DNA from: Gyrodactylus bullatarudis
Lineage: Eukaryota; Platyhelminthes; Monogenea; Gyrodactylidea; Gyrodactylidae
Direction of reading: 5' to 3'
Assembly: GCA_012064415.1 (NCBI GenBank)
Contig: SSNU01000256.1
Location: 186,001-250,000, forward strand
Length of the DNA stretch: 64,000 nucleotides
Shown in pieces: positions 28,779 to 40,690 of this stretch (its first letter is position 1; each line of letters opens with the position of its first letter). The notes beneath the pieces were generated by a model that was given only the letters and a program-made list of their open reading frames with translations, had not been told where the DNA came from and did not search any database. Made by a program: the position numbers and the translations under genes.

Positions 28779-31309
28779 AACTCATTTTTTAATTTGATCT
28801 TCTCTGTACTATTTCCACAATTTGCTAAATCAAAAAACGCAAATCCCGTGGAAACACACACATACACTCGTGTTAACAACAATAAAATTTATACATTGAA
28901 AAGACCTTTCTCTGTACTTTAAAATTCATTTTATTCCAGTTCTTCTGTTGTATTCTCGTTCTCTCATATTTATTATTAACATGTATTATTTCAATTGGGA
29001 TACAAAGAGTGTTTACTGCTCATACGTCTATTTGGATGTCCTCTATTCGACTTTTTGGTACTGGTAGAGAGGTTTCCATTGTTTTCATATCATATCTCAC
29101 TCTCTCCGTGTGTGTGATTCTATTTTCCTGTTGAAAAGCTTGAAAATTAGTTAAATAAATTTCTTGGGATGGGACTACTCAACTCAAGAGGGATTTGCCG
29201 GGGAGTTCAGAAAAAAATTGATAAATTTATCACAGATAGCTGTTTATTTGATTATTTTCGTGATTTGTCCTTGCAAGCTTTCATTCAGCCTCCTCCCAAT
29301 CTATACTCAGTGAGTATTACTCACTCAGTTCCTCTTGTTTTTAAATTTGGCATACATGTTATTTTTTGTGCAATTTTAAAAAGATTCAAAATCTTCTCTC
29401 TTGTGTAACTTAACTAGTGCATATGATGATGTTGAGGATCAATCATGCTACATCAAAAGATGCAGGCATCACGACAACAAGATGGATTTTTTCTAGTCTC
29501 TTGCTCGCACATTTAAACATATTGTGTAAAATACAATTTAATCGTTCACATGTACATTCTTGATAGTAGTAATATATGAGTATGGATCAAAAGGATTACA
29601 AAATGAAGAGTTATATGCATCAAGACGGGTAGCAGGTCCAACTTTAGTTATCGATCATACATAAATTGTTACAATAAATTAAGAGTTAGAGAATTTAAGT
29701 TTTGTTATTTTTTCTGTTTCATTATCACCAGAAAGAGTATATAGAGAGAAAGAGTCTAAAAGAGATCTTCGTTCATCATCTGGTGGTGTTTTATACAAAT
29801 TTGTTTTAATTCTGTGTCTCGCGCGTTCTTTCACTCTATCTACTCTTAAAATGGCTGTGTGTTCAAAGTCTATTAACTTATTCTTCATTCTTTGTCTGTC
29901 TTTTTTCTCTTGGTTGGTCGTAGTGTAGAACCAGAGAAAAGAGAGAGTAGCCTTAGTAGAACACTGAGCTAATGAAAGAGAATCTCTCATAATCTGTCTT
30001 TCTGCTTCAAGACGCAAACACACACATTTTAATAGATACATCAGAATCAAGTAAAATGGAATAACGAGAGAGAGTATGCTATAGTGAAGAGAATAATAAT
30101 ACATTCTTTTTTGAGGATATTTTTAATATTAATATTTATAGTTTTATAGTATAGAATAGTATATGTGGTGGTTTCACAATATTTACATTATTTTTCAATC
30201 GTGTATTATTATTATTAATATGGAATTAGAAAAAATTGTAGTCTGTTTCTCTTAATAACTAAAAAAATTGAACACAGATCATCTCAGCATTTTTAGGATA
30301 AATACATACATACATGTATAGATGTATATATATTTAGTAACAATAATAATATTGTAATAAAGTTAGGAGAGAGTTTGCTCAGAAGTTTGAGTAGAAGAAG
30401 AACATAACATGTACAGATCAGATAGTCGAGAGAAATGGCTGGAAAGGGTAATATTCTTTATGAATGGTGTATTACTTTGATGAGGTTATAGTGAGTGAGA
30501 ATAAACTCGCAGATTTAATCCAAAAAAATAAAAAGACAAGTTTATTATTAATATTAAATCAATCATCGTCCATACTTGGTGATGTGTTAGAAACACAGTG
30601 AGAGTTAGTGAGTGAGGGAAACAGTGTTGATGCTCTTCTAAAGAAGCAGTGGAGAGAAAAGTCTTGGAGTAGAAAATGTACTTGGTACTCTTCCTTTACT
30701 ACTACCACTGGAATTTTTACACGATACAGTTACAATACAATATATAGAATAGCAATAATAATATAGTATAGATGGATATGGTTGTATTACATAATATTTC
30801 AGGGAGTGAGAAAGTTAAGAATTGTAGGGATTTGTGTCTTGAGAGATCTTGATTAGAAATAGATGACATGAGCATCTTGACATCTCCCCTCTAGGGTTTA
30901 GGAGTAATATAAAGGAGATTCTTCTTCCAGTCAGACACAATTAACTACCATCATAGCGACACAGAAACAATAGGCGTAAATATGGGAAAATGTTTCATTC
31001 AAAGAGAGATATTACTTGGTACGCAGAAAATACAGACAGACAAACAGACCAAGTTTGTATTCATCTGAGTTGGTGAATTGGAGAGGGGGTGGGAGAGAAG
31101 ACGGATCATCAACATCATCATTTCTTGATTTTATGTTGTGTGTATGTGTTATTTATCGTAATGCGTAGATTAAGATGGAGACACACACAGAAAGAGAGAG
31201 AGAGCGAGAGAACAAGATAAGTAGCAGGAACAGAAATTGGGAGGGCAATTGAAGAAAAGATTTGAACATATGGCCAGTTATTATAAATCAATCTATCTAT
31301 CTCTCTTTA
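28779..31309. other. Tail-to-tail region between CAND1 and GSK3, low-complexity
   Basis: The CAND1 polyadenylation signal AATAAA is at 28881-28886. The remainder, towards GSK3, is purine-rich and simple-sequence-rich, including an AG/GA tract near 31188-31212 and AAT-type runs near 30200-30360. It is plausibly a long GSK3 3' UTR. The 141-codon minus-strand ORF at 29679-30104 has no recognisable domain, is rich in Arg, Ser and Leu, and has no splice link to GSK3, so I do not call it a gene. Confidence 0.5.
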
Positions 31310-33296
31310 TTATGATTTGGTTGAATCTTCCTTCTTGATGCAATCATCTTTATTATCGTTTACTTGGACATCAGCTGTGATTTTGTTGTTGTCTAAAATG
31401 AGAGAAATCGAAATAAGAAAACGGGGAGATCCTTAGTTTTCACAATGATTCAGATTTTAGATTTTTTACATTCAACAATAATAGTAATACTAATAAAAGA
31501 CTAGAGAGGGGGGGGGCAAAGTTTATTCTATTACTCACCATCTCGATTCTCGTTTGACTTCTTCTTCCCGGAGTCTCGATTGCCAGGGGGGGTCTTCACT
31601 TTGCCGTCTTTGTGTTGTTGAGGTGTAGAATTAGAGTTGGTGGACTTTTTATCATCGTCCTTCTTTGCGTCAACCTTTTCAGGGTCAGGATCAAAAATGT
31701 GTGGTGGCATGGGAATTCTGTTGGGAAGGATTCCATTAGGTCCTATGGCTCTGATATCTTTGAAACAGTCATGATTCAGGGCATTGCGAGGGGTTATTCT
31801 CCTGGTTGGATTGTAAACCAACATTTGGTTCATTAAATTCAACATATCCACAGGTGTATGAATGGGAAAGTAGATTTGCACGGGACATGCATCAACATTT
31901 GGGAAATTATAGGTATCATAGAGTGGATTCATACTAAGGATTTCCTCGACTGTCGGTGTGCCAAGGACACGAATGACTTTGACTAGCTGATCAACTGAAT
32001 CAGTCCCGGCAAAGAGACAATATAAGCGCAGCATTTCGGCCAAAACACATCCAGCACTCCAAGTGTCAATAGCACACGTATAAGATTGTGCACCGAACAA
32101 TAATTCAGGGGCCCGATAATATCTAATAATAACAATAATAATAAATGCGAATCAATAAAAATAAATAATCATAGTTGATTTTGTTTAAAATAAATTGTAT
32201 GGGTAAGCTTCACAGGGGAAATCAATAGAAATTAAAAATTATTATATGAATAATAAAATCTCAATTACTGCAAAAGATAAATAATAGTGTACTGATGGTA
32301 AGTTTAGAGATAAATGATTATTCTGATGTAATTAAATTCCTACATATATTATTATTGCTCAACAAGAGAATAAAAATAGAAATCAACCAGACCTAAAACC
32401 CTAATAAATTAATTTAAAATAAATTAAATTAGCCTACACACAATTTTGAGCAGGAAAATTTCATATTACAGGAAATAAAATACTAACCTGGAGGATATAT
32501 AGGAGACGTTGGTGGAACCTGGGGTCATTTCTTTGGCGCTTCCGAAATCACAAACTTTCAAGATCAAGTTGGATTCATTAACAAGTAAATTTGAGGATTT
32601 AATATCACGATGGCATATGCTATGCGAATGAAGATAACCCAACGCCTTGAGCATTTGATACGTAAAGAGTTTAACAGTAAGATCTGGAATATTCAACGAT
32701 TGCTGTGAATAGCGGAATATTAAATCACACAGGCTCTCAGGGAAACATTCCAAAACCAGATGGAGATAAATATTAACATCGGAGCTTCCTTCATTAGTGG
32801 TATTGTTACGAGAAGAACGATTTGAGCTTCCTTTTGATGTGGAGTAATAGTAATAAAAAAAACTGACAATATTAGAATGATTCCGAAGCTTTTGCATTAT
32901 GCTCAACTCTCGATTCTTGTATCTGGGATCTTGAAGGACTTGTTTAACGGCTACTTTTAAGGGTTCCTTTTGAGCTGAAGCGGAGGTACGATCACCAGCT
33001 TCAGATAAAACGAGCATAGCACATTCTATTTGACCAAAGGTTCCTTTACCAATAATATCAGTGAATGCAAGGTCTATATTGACAGGACTATTGTCGTAGG
33101 CTCGTCTAGCTTGGACTGACATTTTCTTCGGATGCGAAGGACGTCCAGGCAGTATACTAAGCGAGTTATTTGACTTGCTAGATTTTGTTGCATCAGATTG
33201 TCGTTGATTAGCATTGTGACTATTGTCAGCATTATGATGGGAATTAATTATCTGATTTTGTTGAGCATCATGAGGATTAGGTTTCATATTCAACAT
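31310..33296 (-). CDS. GSK3: Glycogen synthase kinase 3 (shaggy-type Ser/Thr kinase)
   Basis: GSK3 phosphorylates pre-phosphorylated substrates in Wnt, insulin and other pathways. Exons 33296-32488, 32122-31539 and 31392-31310 join in phase to 491 aa. Kinase domain about 79-370: glycine loop GKGTFGQIE, Lys118 in VAVK, VLQDPRYKNREL, catalytic HRD 229-231, DFG 250-252, activation-loop Tyr266 in NVSYISSR, then YYRAPELLFGA and VDQLVKVIRVLGTP. The phosphate-pocket residues equivalent to human R96, R180 and K205 are present (R129, R230, K255). Odd points: the usual HRDIKPQNLLLD reads HRDIKSSNLLVN; a Ser/Asn-rich insert of roughly 20 residues follows FYYYYST; the inhibitory N-terminal RTTSF motif is absent; the C-terminal tail is long and Lys/Asp-rich. 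An alternative stop (TAA at 31533-31531) follows if intron 2 is retained. Confidence 0.94.
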
Positions 33297-36200
33297 GTAA
33301 GATTAAGAGTTAAATGATGATCTAGATAATTTCAATCTTGGAAGGCTGATCTTAAAGACATATAACTGGATTATCAGTTAGATGAAATCCGGGTTTTGTA
33401 CATTCAATCAACCCACTTTAATGATAGTATCAAATTTAAAACAATGGAAACTTTTGAAGAATGTTTTATAAAATTATGTACGAATTTGAAATTTTCTCAA
33501 ATTTTGAACAGTTCAAATCATTTGAATCAAATGTGACAAATTCCAAGCAAGTTGGTTTAACCAACTTGGTTATCATGTTAAATTATTTTTGAAATAGATT
33601 CCACGGATGAAAGTCTATTTAATAGAAGCATTTTATTCAAATATAGAAATTTCTAATCCACTATACTATCAACTTTTAAAATATTATTACGTTCAAATAA
33701 TATCATGTTATTAACATTTCCTGTTAAACACTGTTTAAGGGTAAATTCCTCAGTGAAAAATCCTCATTAGAATATATTAACAATTAAATTTCATGATACT
33801 ACTATCTAAAGATGTCTGAAATTTTAAAAAATCTTATGAAATGGAAAAATACAAGACTTCTATTACAAATTTATTGGATAAAGATTTGTGAATATAGTAC
33901 AATTTTTAATTCACAAAGTCTATAACCTGCATTACGATAAAAAAGTTCTTTGATACACTATTAAAAAATAGAAATATCTCCTCTGGAATCTACACTGAAG
34001 AATTCTACATTAGATTATCAAGTGCATTCTTTGTGAATAAATTTTCTTAATTTATGATTCACCTAATGATCTCATTTTGAGATTCTCAAATTTTTGTTAT
34101 CAATTGAAGAATCTATTAAAATTGGAATTATTGAGAAAAAATTATATCAATATACATTATGTGCTGGGTCGTAAAATATTTTTAATCTCAAAGAAAATAT
34201 CCTGACTACTTTGTAGTCGCTAGGATTAAAATTTGTTCATTAATGTTTAAGCTTTTTTATTTGTAGAAGTTTCTAATCGCATCGTCAAAACAGATCAAAT
34301 AAGGTTTTATTTCTATACCCATAGTAAAAAAATTAAATTTTTAAGTGAGTTTGCAAAATATATTTTCATTGGGCCCTAGAATAGAATATTTAACAGAATG
34401 CTGTAACGATAATAGGAACACGACTCCAAGCAACTTGAGGAGAAATTAGAAACTATTCTCTAATTAATAATTTAATCAAAACACCAAGCGCCAAAATGTC
34501 TTTCTGAAAGTAAGTTACTGTTTCTCAGATTCATAAAAGTAAGTTTTATCAATTTGAATTCCCACCAGAAAGTTTACGTCAACTCATCTAATCTATACCA
34601 AAATCAATTAAAGTGAATTGAACAAACTTTTACGTGGAAACTTTCTATGGCGTCAAAAAAATTATTGTTAGATTCTAAACTCATAAGGAAGGTTAGAGAA
34701 CAACAAGCGTAAATTTGAGTGATAAACGTTGTATTTCGCCGGGTCTCTTCAGACTCTACCCCGGTTAACATATAAATACTATTACAATGCTCTATTTGGG
34801 ACCTTCCATTGGTTCATTTTGGCTTCGCAACTTCTTCCAGAAGGAGAGCTTGCTTTGAAATTCATCTCTTGATCTGCTAAATAAATTATTCTTATTTCAA
34901 AATTCCTCTCTCTACCAGATTTATTTTCAGATAAATTTTTTGAACGGATAAACTTCTATTCAAAGATTGAAAGTAAACTTTCTCCTTACATAGAACCTCA
35001 GATGGAAAAAAACTTACGCGTATCTAGGCTCTTACAAATTTTCGCTACTTCTGAAGAGGTTTAATTTTATTTTTCTCAAAATAGTGAAATAAGAAGAGTT
35101 ATTAATTTCAACAAACTCCAATGTTCTTGAAGTTTTGAAAAAATTAATGGATATCCCTGTAAACATCTGAGTGCCGTGGCTAATAAGTTACAAGTTTCCC
35201 CTGAAAAGTATGTCCCAAATGGATAAAAATTCATCTTCCTGAAAGCAGCTGTGAAAAATCAAAAAAGTGAAATAAAGTTTAATGAAATTTAGTGTTAAAT
35301 TATTTTTAAGAAGCTTATTTTTGGGGGGATTTTTGGAATTAACCCAAAAATAAATAAACTGTGAAAAAAATAAGTATAATGAAGCTTTGTGAATTATCTT
35401 CTATGAGGTTGTTCGTTGTCTTCTGAAAAAGGGAAGTATGCCAAATTTATCTCTTGACGAACAACTTTGAGTTCAAAATTATTCATGTTTTTCCTAGTTC
35501 TATAGGGATGGCTAAATGAAATGAATTTTATGATCATGATATGTGTTGCAGTTAAATTAGAGAACAGTTGCCTCCTCTTATTTCTCTCCAAGTTTTCTTT
35601 GAATCGTGTTGGTCTTTTTACTATCGATGACATGAAAACTCACCGCAAAGGATTCGTTTTCATTTCATCGATGTTAAAAAGCCCTTAGTCTCTTTGTCAT
35701 TGACAAAAATAACTGCAAAACAAGAGGGGAACAAATGTCCTATAGATTAGTTTGTATTATTTACTTTAAGAATTGTTGTATAAAAATGCAGTACGAAATC
35801 TTTCCGTCAAACTTAGTAGTAAAAATAGCATTTGGCATTCAGTAACTTGTAATTATAAATGATAACGTTTGAGAGTTGTAAAGAAAAAATTTTTGATGGC
35901 CAAATCACAATGTGCTAGCAATCGAGATTTATCAAGAAATACACTTTGTTAGATTGAAGGCAGTGAATGAGGAAATAAATTCCTAGGGATGATTAGCAGT
36001 AAAGAGACCGATGGACATATATGTCCATTTTCCAATTTTTTTGAACCTTCATAACTCTACCAGTTTGATAGGTTTCTGGATCAATTAAAGTTTAAATTGA
36101 AGCCCACAATGTGAACTTGCATTAGTAATATTTTTGGCCAAATAACTTAGTATCTTCATTGCTGAATTTTGGTTATTATAAAAATTGTGAAATAGTTTCG

Positions 36201-37864
36201 GCACTGAAAGGGCTAAAAACATATTGGGATAAATAAAAATACAACCATTACATTTAAAATTTATCCTACTTTCAGATGGTATAAAATTTATTGGCTCAAT
36301 GTTTTAAATCTTTTATTAAAAAGCAAAAGTTTAAGAGGTGATTTTCGAAAATTCGGTTTTTGCTCATTATCTCAGCTCTCAAACAGCCGAATTTAAAAAA
36401 AAATTACCAGATTCAAATCACCACCAGTATAATTGATAATTACGATATAGCTGTCAGAAAGATGAGATTTTTATAAGACACTCGTTATTTTTCTCCTGAA
36501 AGTTTTGGCTACAATGCGAATCTGATAGATCTAACTTAAAAATGATATTTAAATTCGAAATTTTTAATTTTCTGATACCCCAAAATCCCACTTTCCCATC
36601 TTCAAATTAATCCCAAATTAATCAGAATTCTTTACTAGAATATGCAAAGCTGATTAGAAATACCTTACTAACCTATTTCTATTTAAAATAGTATTCAAAC
36701 GGCTCAAAATTCAGATTTAAACCGATTGTAGTAGTAAAAATTCATTGAAAATAGTTGGGGCTAACTCAAAAATCGGAATTTTCAATTGAGATTTGGGGTA
36801 ACTAAACAAAATTAAAAATACATGGTTTAGCGGGAACTTTTTTACGTTGAAAAATTCTCTTTAAAATGAGCTTAACACATCTGGATGTTAAAAAATTTGC
36901 CTCTCTCTAATAAAAATTATAACAATTTTAATAAATATTCAACTAGGAATTGAGACTGTCGAGCCCTGGTGAAATGTACATTGTAAATTTTAATTGATGA
37001 TCTAGGAACATCCTAGTGAAAATGGTCGGTAAATAGGATTTAGACTTTCACATCACAGAGTCTATCCTAAAATGTCAACAACCATGTTTCCTTTCCTTGT
37101 CTAATATGATCTGTGATCCTGAAAAATAACTTGTGATCACCGAAACCCTAGTGTATATATCTAAAGTTGGCTGATATGAAGTTGGGAATCTATCTATTTT
37201 TAAAGAATTCTCAATTTTTTCATCAGGAAATTATTCTGAAAAAAATATTATTTTTATGAAAAATATGGTCCTCTTTTTCGAACTTGGAACTAAAATTTTT
37301 TATCGATATGAAAGTGAGTGGATGATCAAAGGATGTTTTACAGGATCAGAATTGAACAAGATGGCTGAATATCGCTGTCATATTTTACGACAGCTTCAAC
37401 TTTTTCGAGGGATTTTGAATTATCGAAATTTCAGTGATTTTCAAGTAGTGAAAAGGATCGAAATTCAGCTCCCAAACAATAATGAGGTTGAGCATTAGAA
37501 CAGATTTAGCATATTTTATTTTTGTTGTCTAATGCTGATCCTGTAATAGGTTCTTTTGACTACTCTCTCACTTTTAAATCAATTAAAATTTTCAGTTCAA
37601 AGTTTGACACAAAATCGAAATTAGATACATGACCATATTTTTCACAAAATAATTTCTTTTCAAATTCTTAATGAAAAAATCAAGATTTTTGTAAAAATCA
37701 AAAAAATGGTATAATCGACTCTTGATATTGAAATGAAGAAAATATCTTTCAAGTTTTTATTGTAGATTCAAAGAAGCCAGAAATAAGAAGTTGAGACAGT
37801 TTTCATTCAAAACTTTATTCATTCTATTCTCCAATATATCAACTTTGTTTTTTGTGTTCCAGAG
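33297..37864. other. Region upstream of GSK3 without recognised genes
   Basis: About 4.6 kb with no supportable exon. It contains a MITE copy (35551-35750), a repeat at about 34600-34760 whose reverse complement recurs near 38870-38945 (shared AGTCTGAAGAGAC and TTCTCTAACC), a diverged element end near 36205 (GCACTGAAAGGGCTAA), and a repeat near 37404-37690 related to 44790-44930. Short ORFs at 35394-35633 and 37256-37498 overlap these repeats and are not genes. GSK3 promoter and 5' UTR exons probably lie in the right-hand flank of the kinase start but cannot be placed. Confidence 0.5.
35551..35750 (+). mobile_element. MITE family copy 1 (GTTAAATTAGAGAACAGTTG)
   Basis: A 200-bp sequence with imperfect inverted ends: AGAACAGTTGCCTCCTCTTA at the left and, in reverse complement of the right end, AGGACATTTGTTCCCCTCTT. 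It shares its whole length with the copy at 43728-43921 and its outer parts with the inverted copy at 46272-46408. No ORF of its own. Confidence 0.7.
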
Positions 37865-38044
37865 TTATTTTCGGCCATATCTCATGGGTCTCCAACCGAT
37901 TAAACTATTTCTTTTGTCAAAGTCAAAATCCTCGAAACCCGGCGAGGAAAACCCATAAGGAATTGCATTCGTCGAACTCACCATCAAAACGAGACATATA
38001 ATTCCAAGGAAGATGATGTTAATCTTTGTGAATACTGATAACAT
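37865..38044 (-). CDS. Luqin/RYamide-like neuropeptide precursor
   Basis: A single-exon reading frame of 59 codons. Residues 1-27 form a classic signal peptide (hydrophobic core about 9-22, small residues before the site at SSTNA). After a short spacer there is a KR dibasic site (44-45), then NSLIGWRPMRY, then GRK at the C terminus followed directly by TAA. Gly-Arg-Lys is the amidation and cleavage signal, so the predicted product is the 11-residue NSLIGWRPMRY-amide. The WRPxxRF/Y-amide ending is the hallmark of luqin-type peptides, which in arthropods end in RYamide. Unlike many luqin precursors there is no C-terminal Cys-containing segment. The first Met of the longer ORF (from 38107) was rejected because only the second puts the signal peptide at the N terminus. 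AATAAA lies on the same strand at 37819-37814. A 5' acceptor-like TTTCTAG just upstream may mark an untranslated exon or a trans-splice site. Confidence 0.75.
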   Translation of the reverse strand: MLSVFTKINIIFLGIICLVLMVSSTNAIPYGFSSPGFEDFDFDKRNSLIGWRPMRYGRK

Positions 38045-39703
38045 GTTTATTGTACTAGAAAGTGGGATGTTTTGGAGATATCTCCTCTTATCCAAAGTGT
38101 GAACCAATCAGATTAGACTTTGCCGTTCTTTTGATATTACTCTACACTCAGTAGTAGTACAGACTCAGAATAGTTGGAAGCTTGATGAAACTTTTATTCC
38201 AACCAAAACATCGAGTTCCTTCTATCAACATGTTAAATTAACTTGCATCAATCATTGAAAGATAAGAACATGTCCACCTTCTCTGAATAAATAGATAGGA
38301 TCTAACAAGTTAATTTTTTCATCTGATAACTCAACAGTGTGAGGCTTCATCAATTCAATTTTGGCGGAAAGATCAGATTGATTTTTCTTGTTAAATAGTA
38401 TACGAAATTCTATCAATAAGTTTTAACGAAAATTGAGTGAAAAGATTTGATGCCAATTATATATATAGTGTTTAATTCATATCAATTAGGGTAATACAAC
38501 TTTTTCAGCTATTCGCTCATTCGATAGAAAATTAAATTAAAAAAAAATTACTATTAGATTTTGTTCTGATATACGAAATCCGCGCCAACAATGAATGTTA
38601 CTAGGATAAATGATAAAATTCACGTTTTTGAACAATCTGTATGACATTTACGGATGGGTAACATTCCGATAGTTATTTAAAATCCCTTCACTAGATATCC
38701 TTATCATTTTCTGAAAAAAATTTAATGCGTTTTGAAGAATTTTGGGAAAATCAGAACTACAGAATTTTTGAATTCAATCAATGAAACTCTTCTTTTTTGT
38801 GTAAAAGGGTCCAAATTAGGAAATCATTCGGGAAAAAATACCTAGTATTACTCTACTGTATGTAAATGTTAGTCCGGGATTAAGTCTGAAGAGACTCACT
38901 TATTTTTTCCTTGTTCTCTAACCATCCTTATGAGTCTAGAGTGAAACTTTTGAGCTCAAAAGTTGTAAAGGCTTTAATTGTTATCGACCTTTTCTTTTAT
39001 CAAACTCAATCATTGGCCAAAATATTCATGGATTTAATCATGGGAAATGATTCATTACGTACAGTGTAATGGACAATTAGTAATGGCCCTCTATATAAAT
39101 CTAGTAGTAGAAATGCTTTAGCATAGTTGTAGATCATGGTAGGAAGTGTTATCCTTGACTGGATAGAAACAGAAGGAGTCCACCTTCTCAACCATGTAGA
39201 TTTTTGTATGCAGTGCACGTATGATGGAACAACAAAGAATCCTTAATCTTTGACAATTCACCATCTATAAAGTAATACAATGTTTCAATAAAATTTTTAT
39301 CTCCTCTTTCTTTTTTTTTAATTTCAAGATGGATTAAAATCTCTGTATTACACTATAGAATCCTTGGGAAGGGAGAAATTGAATATTTTCTCGACTGTAC
39401 AAATCGGAAAGTTATTAAAGGAATAAGAATTTACTTAGAGACTGCATTAATTTTGAACCAAATTTCTGTTCTTCAGGGAGCTGTTCAGCATAGATTGACT
39501 AATAGCGTTGTTGCCTACCTGACTATGTCTTATCTTTAGCCTTTTATAGGTCTATCTGAGAGAGAAAGAAGAAAGCGATATGTTAATGCTATCCACTAGT
39601 TGGCATTGAGATGAGAATTCACTCTTTTCACCAGAAAAAACTCAATATTTTTCTTCGGAAAGTCAGGAAGAAATTTATTTTTCGAATTCCATAATGAAAT
39701 ACG
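38045..39703. other. Gene-free stretch between neuropeptide gene and repeat cluster
   Basis: No exon with known similarity. It holds the repeat near 38870-38945 (related to 34600-34760) and a diverged terminus of the long-TIR element near 39505-39535. The ORF at 39006-39218 has no domain and no supporting context. Confidence 0.45.
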
Positions 39704-39967
39704 CCAATAAGCGAGGGAAATTAAAATTCCGCTTTTTCAACTTTTGAGTTCAAATGTTTTATTGATTTATCGAAAGATTTGAAGCAGTTAAATATTAGAG
39801 ATCAGCATTAGACAAAGAATTCAAATTCGGCTGCAACAATTCACAGAAACCCGTTATTTTTGTGGGATCTCTAAAATATTTAATTGCTTCAAATCTTTCG
39901 ATAAATCGATAAAACATTTGAACTCAAAAGTTGAAAAAGCGGAATTTTAATTTCCCTCACTTATTGG
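39704..39967. repeat. 264-bp foldback repeat with about 100-bp arms
   Basis: The left arm (39704-39803), starting CCAATAAGCGAGGGAAATTA, is nearly the exact reverse complement of the right arm (39866-39967). They share CCGCTTTTTCAACTTTTGAG and TTGATTTATCGAAAGATTTG with only scattered differences, around a spacer of about 62 bp. No ORF. A foldback DNA element or a recent inverted duplication. Confidence 0.85.
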
Positions 39968-39984
39968 AATTGAGGAATAATCCC

Positions 39985-40170
39985 TCTAGAATTCAAATAT
40001 GCCTGAACTCTATCTTCAAAAACTACAAAGATAGCATGATTTTGGATCAAAAAATAGGTCATTTTTTAATCGAAAATAATTGCGTTAAAACAACTGTAGA
40101 TTCGTAATCAGCGTATTCACAAACCATAGGATAGACAAAAGAGTCATGAAAAAAATTCTCTGGGACTTTT
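39985..40170 (-). repeat. Partial copy of the 515-bp TTAA-flanked element
   Basis: In reverse complement this matches the left half of 52398-52912: shared strings include GGTCATTTTTTAATC-like, ACAACTGTAGATTC-like and a TCATGAAAAAAATTCTCTGG end. It stops at GGGACTTTTAATA without the CCC end. A short terminal piece with the same end occurs at about 47925-47956. Confidence 0.6.
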
Positions 40171-40254
40171 AATATTTATTCAAATTATTATCTTGAATGA
40201 ACTCATAACTTGTATCATTTTTGAAGAATTACCACTGATGTTGCTTTAATATAT

Positions 40255-40690
40255 AATAATAATAATAATATTTATTAAACAATACATGTGTTATCTATAT
40301 AAACATTAAATAGACTCTTCAGTTTTGTGGAAGTTTATAAATTATAAAGTTTTTTTAATTCTTTTTTAAATTCATCATTATCGAGAGTTTTCATCTTATG
40401 ATTAAGTTTTTTAAATATGTTTTTGGCTTTGTTGAAAATTAATAGCTTTTTTAGATTGCCATATTCAGGAACATTGGAGCGTAGGCCTTGACGATTGGAG
40501 TTAGCCAGGGATGAGAGTTTGATTAGGGTAATTGTTTTGAGTTCTCTTCTTAGCCACAAGGAGTTCTTCGTGGATTTCATCTCAGTGTGATATGTTGATG
40601 ACAAAAGGCGCGTAAATCTGTTGCATGCAGTTTGTATTTTTTTAGATCATTTGTCACATTCAGGGTTCCAGATTGCAGAACAGTATTCAA
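40255..40690 (-). mobile_element. LINE 3' end, 5'-truncated copy (copy C)
   Basis: On the minus strand this reads the end of a non-LTR retrotransposon: the post-RT peptide SSTYHTEMKSTKNSLWLRRE, then KNIFKKLNHKMKTLDNDEF, a short 3' UTR, TTTAATAAATATTATT and an ATT-repeat tail. Its 5' (right) side stops at 40690 within the same segment that continues in copies A and B, as expected for 5' truncation or for interruption by the adjacent duplicate. Confidence 0.8.

Noticed and set aside
28505..28882. Minus-strand ORF over the CAND1 last exon
   Set aside because: Antisense shadow of the exon at 28528-28778.
29679..30104. 141-codon minus-strand ORF
   Set aside because: No domain, biased composition, lies in the probable GSK3 3' flank with no splice link; likely chance.
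38045..38107. Longer N terminus of the neuropeptide ORF (from the Met at 38107)
   Set aside because: It would bury the signal peptide behind a charged leader; the internal Met gives a standard secretory start.
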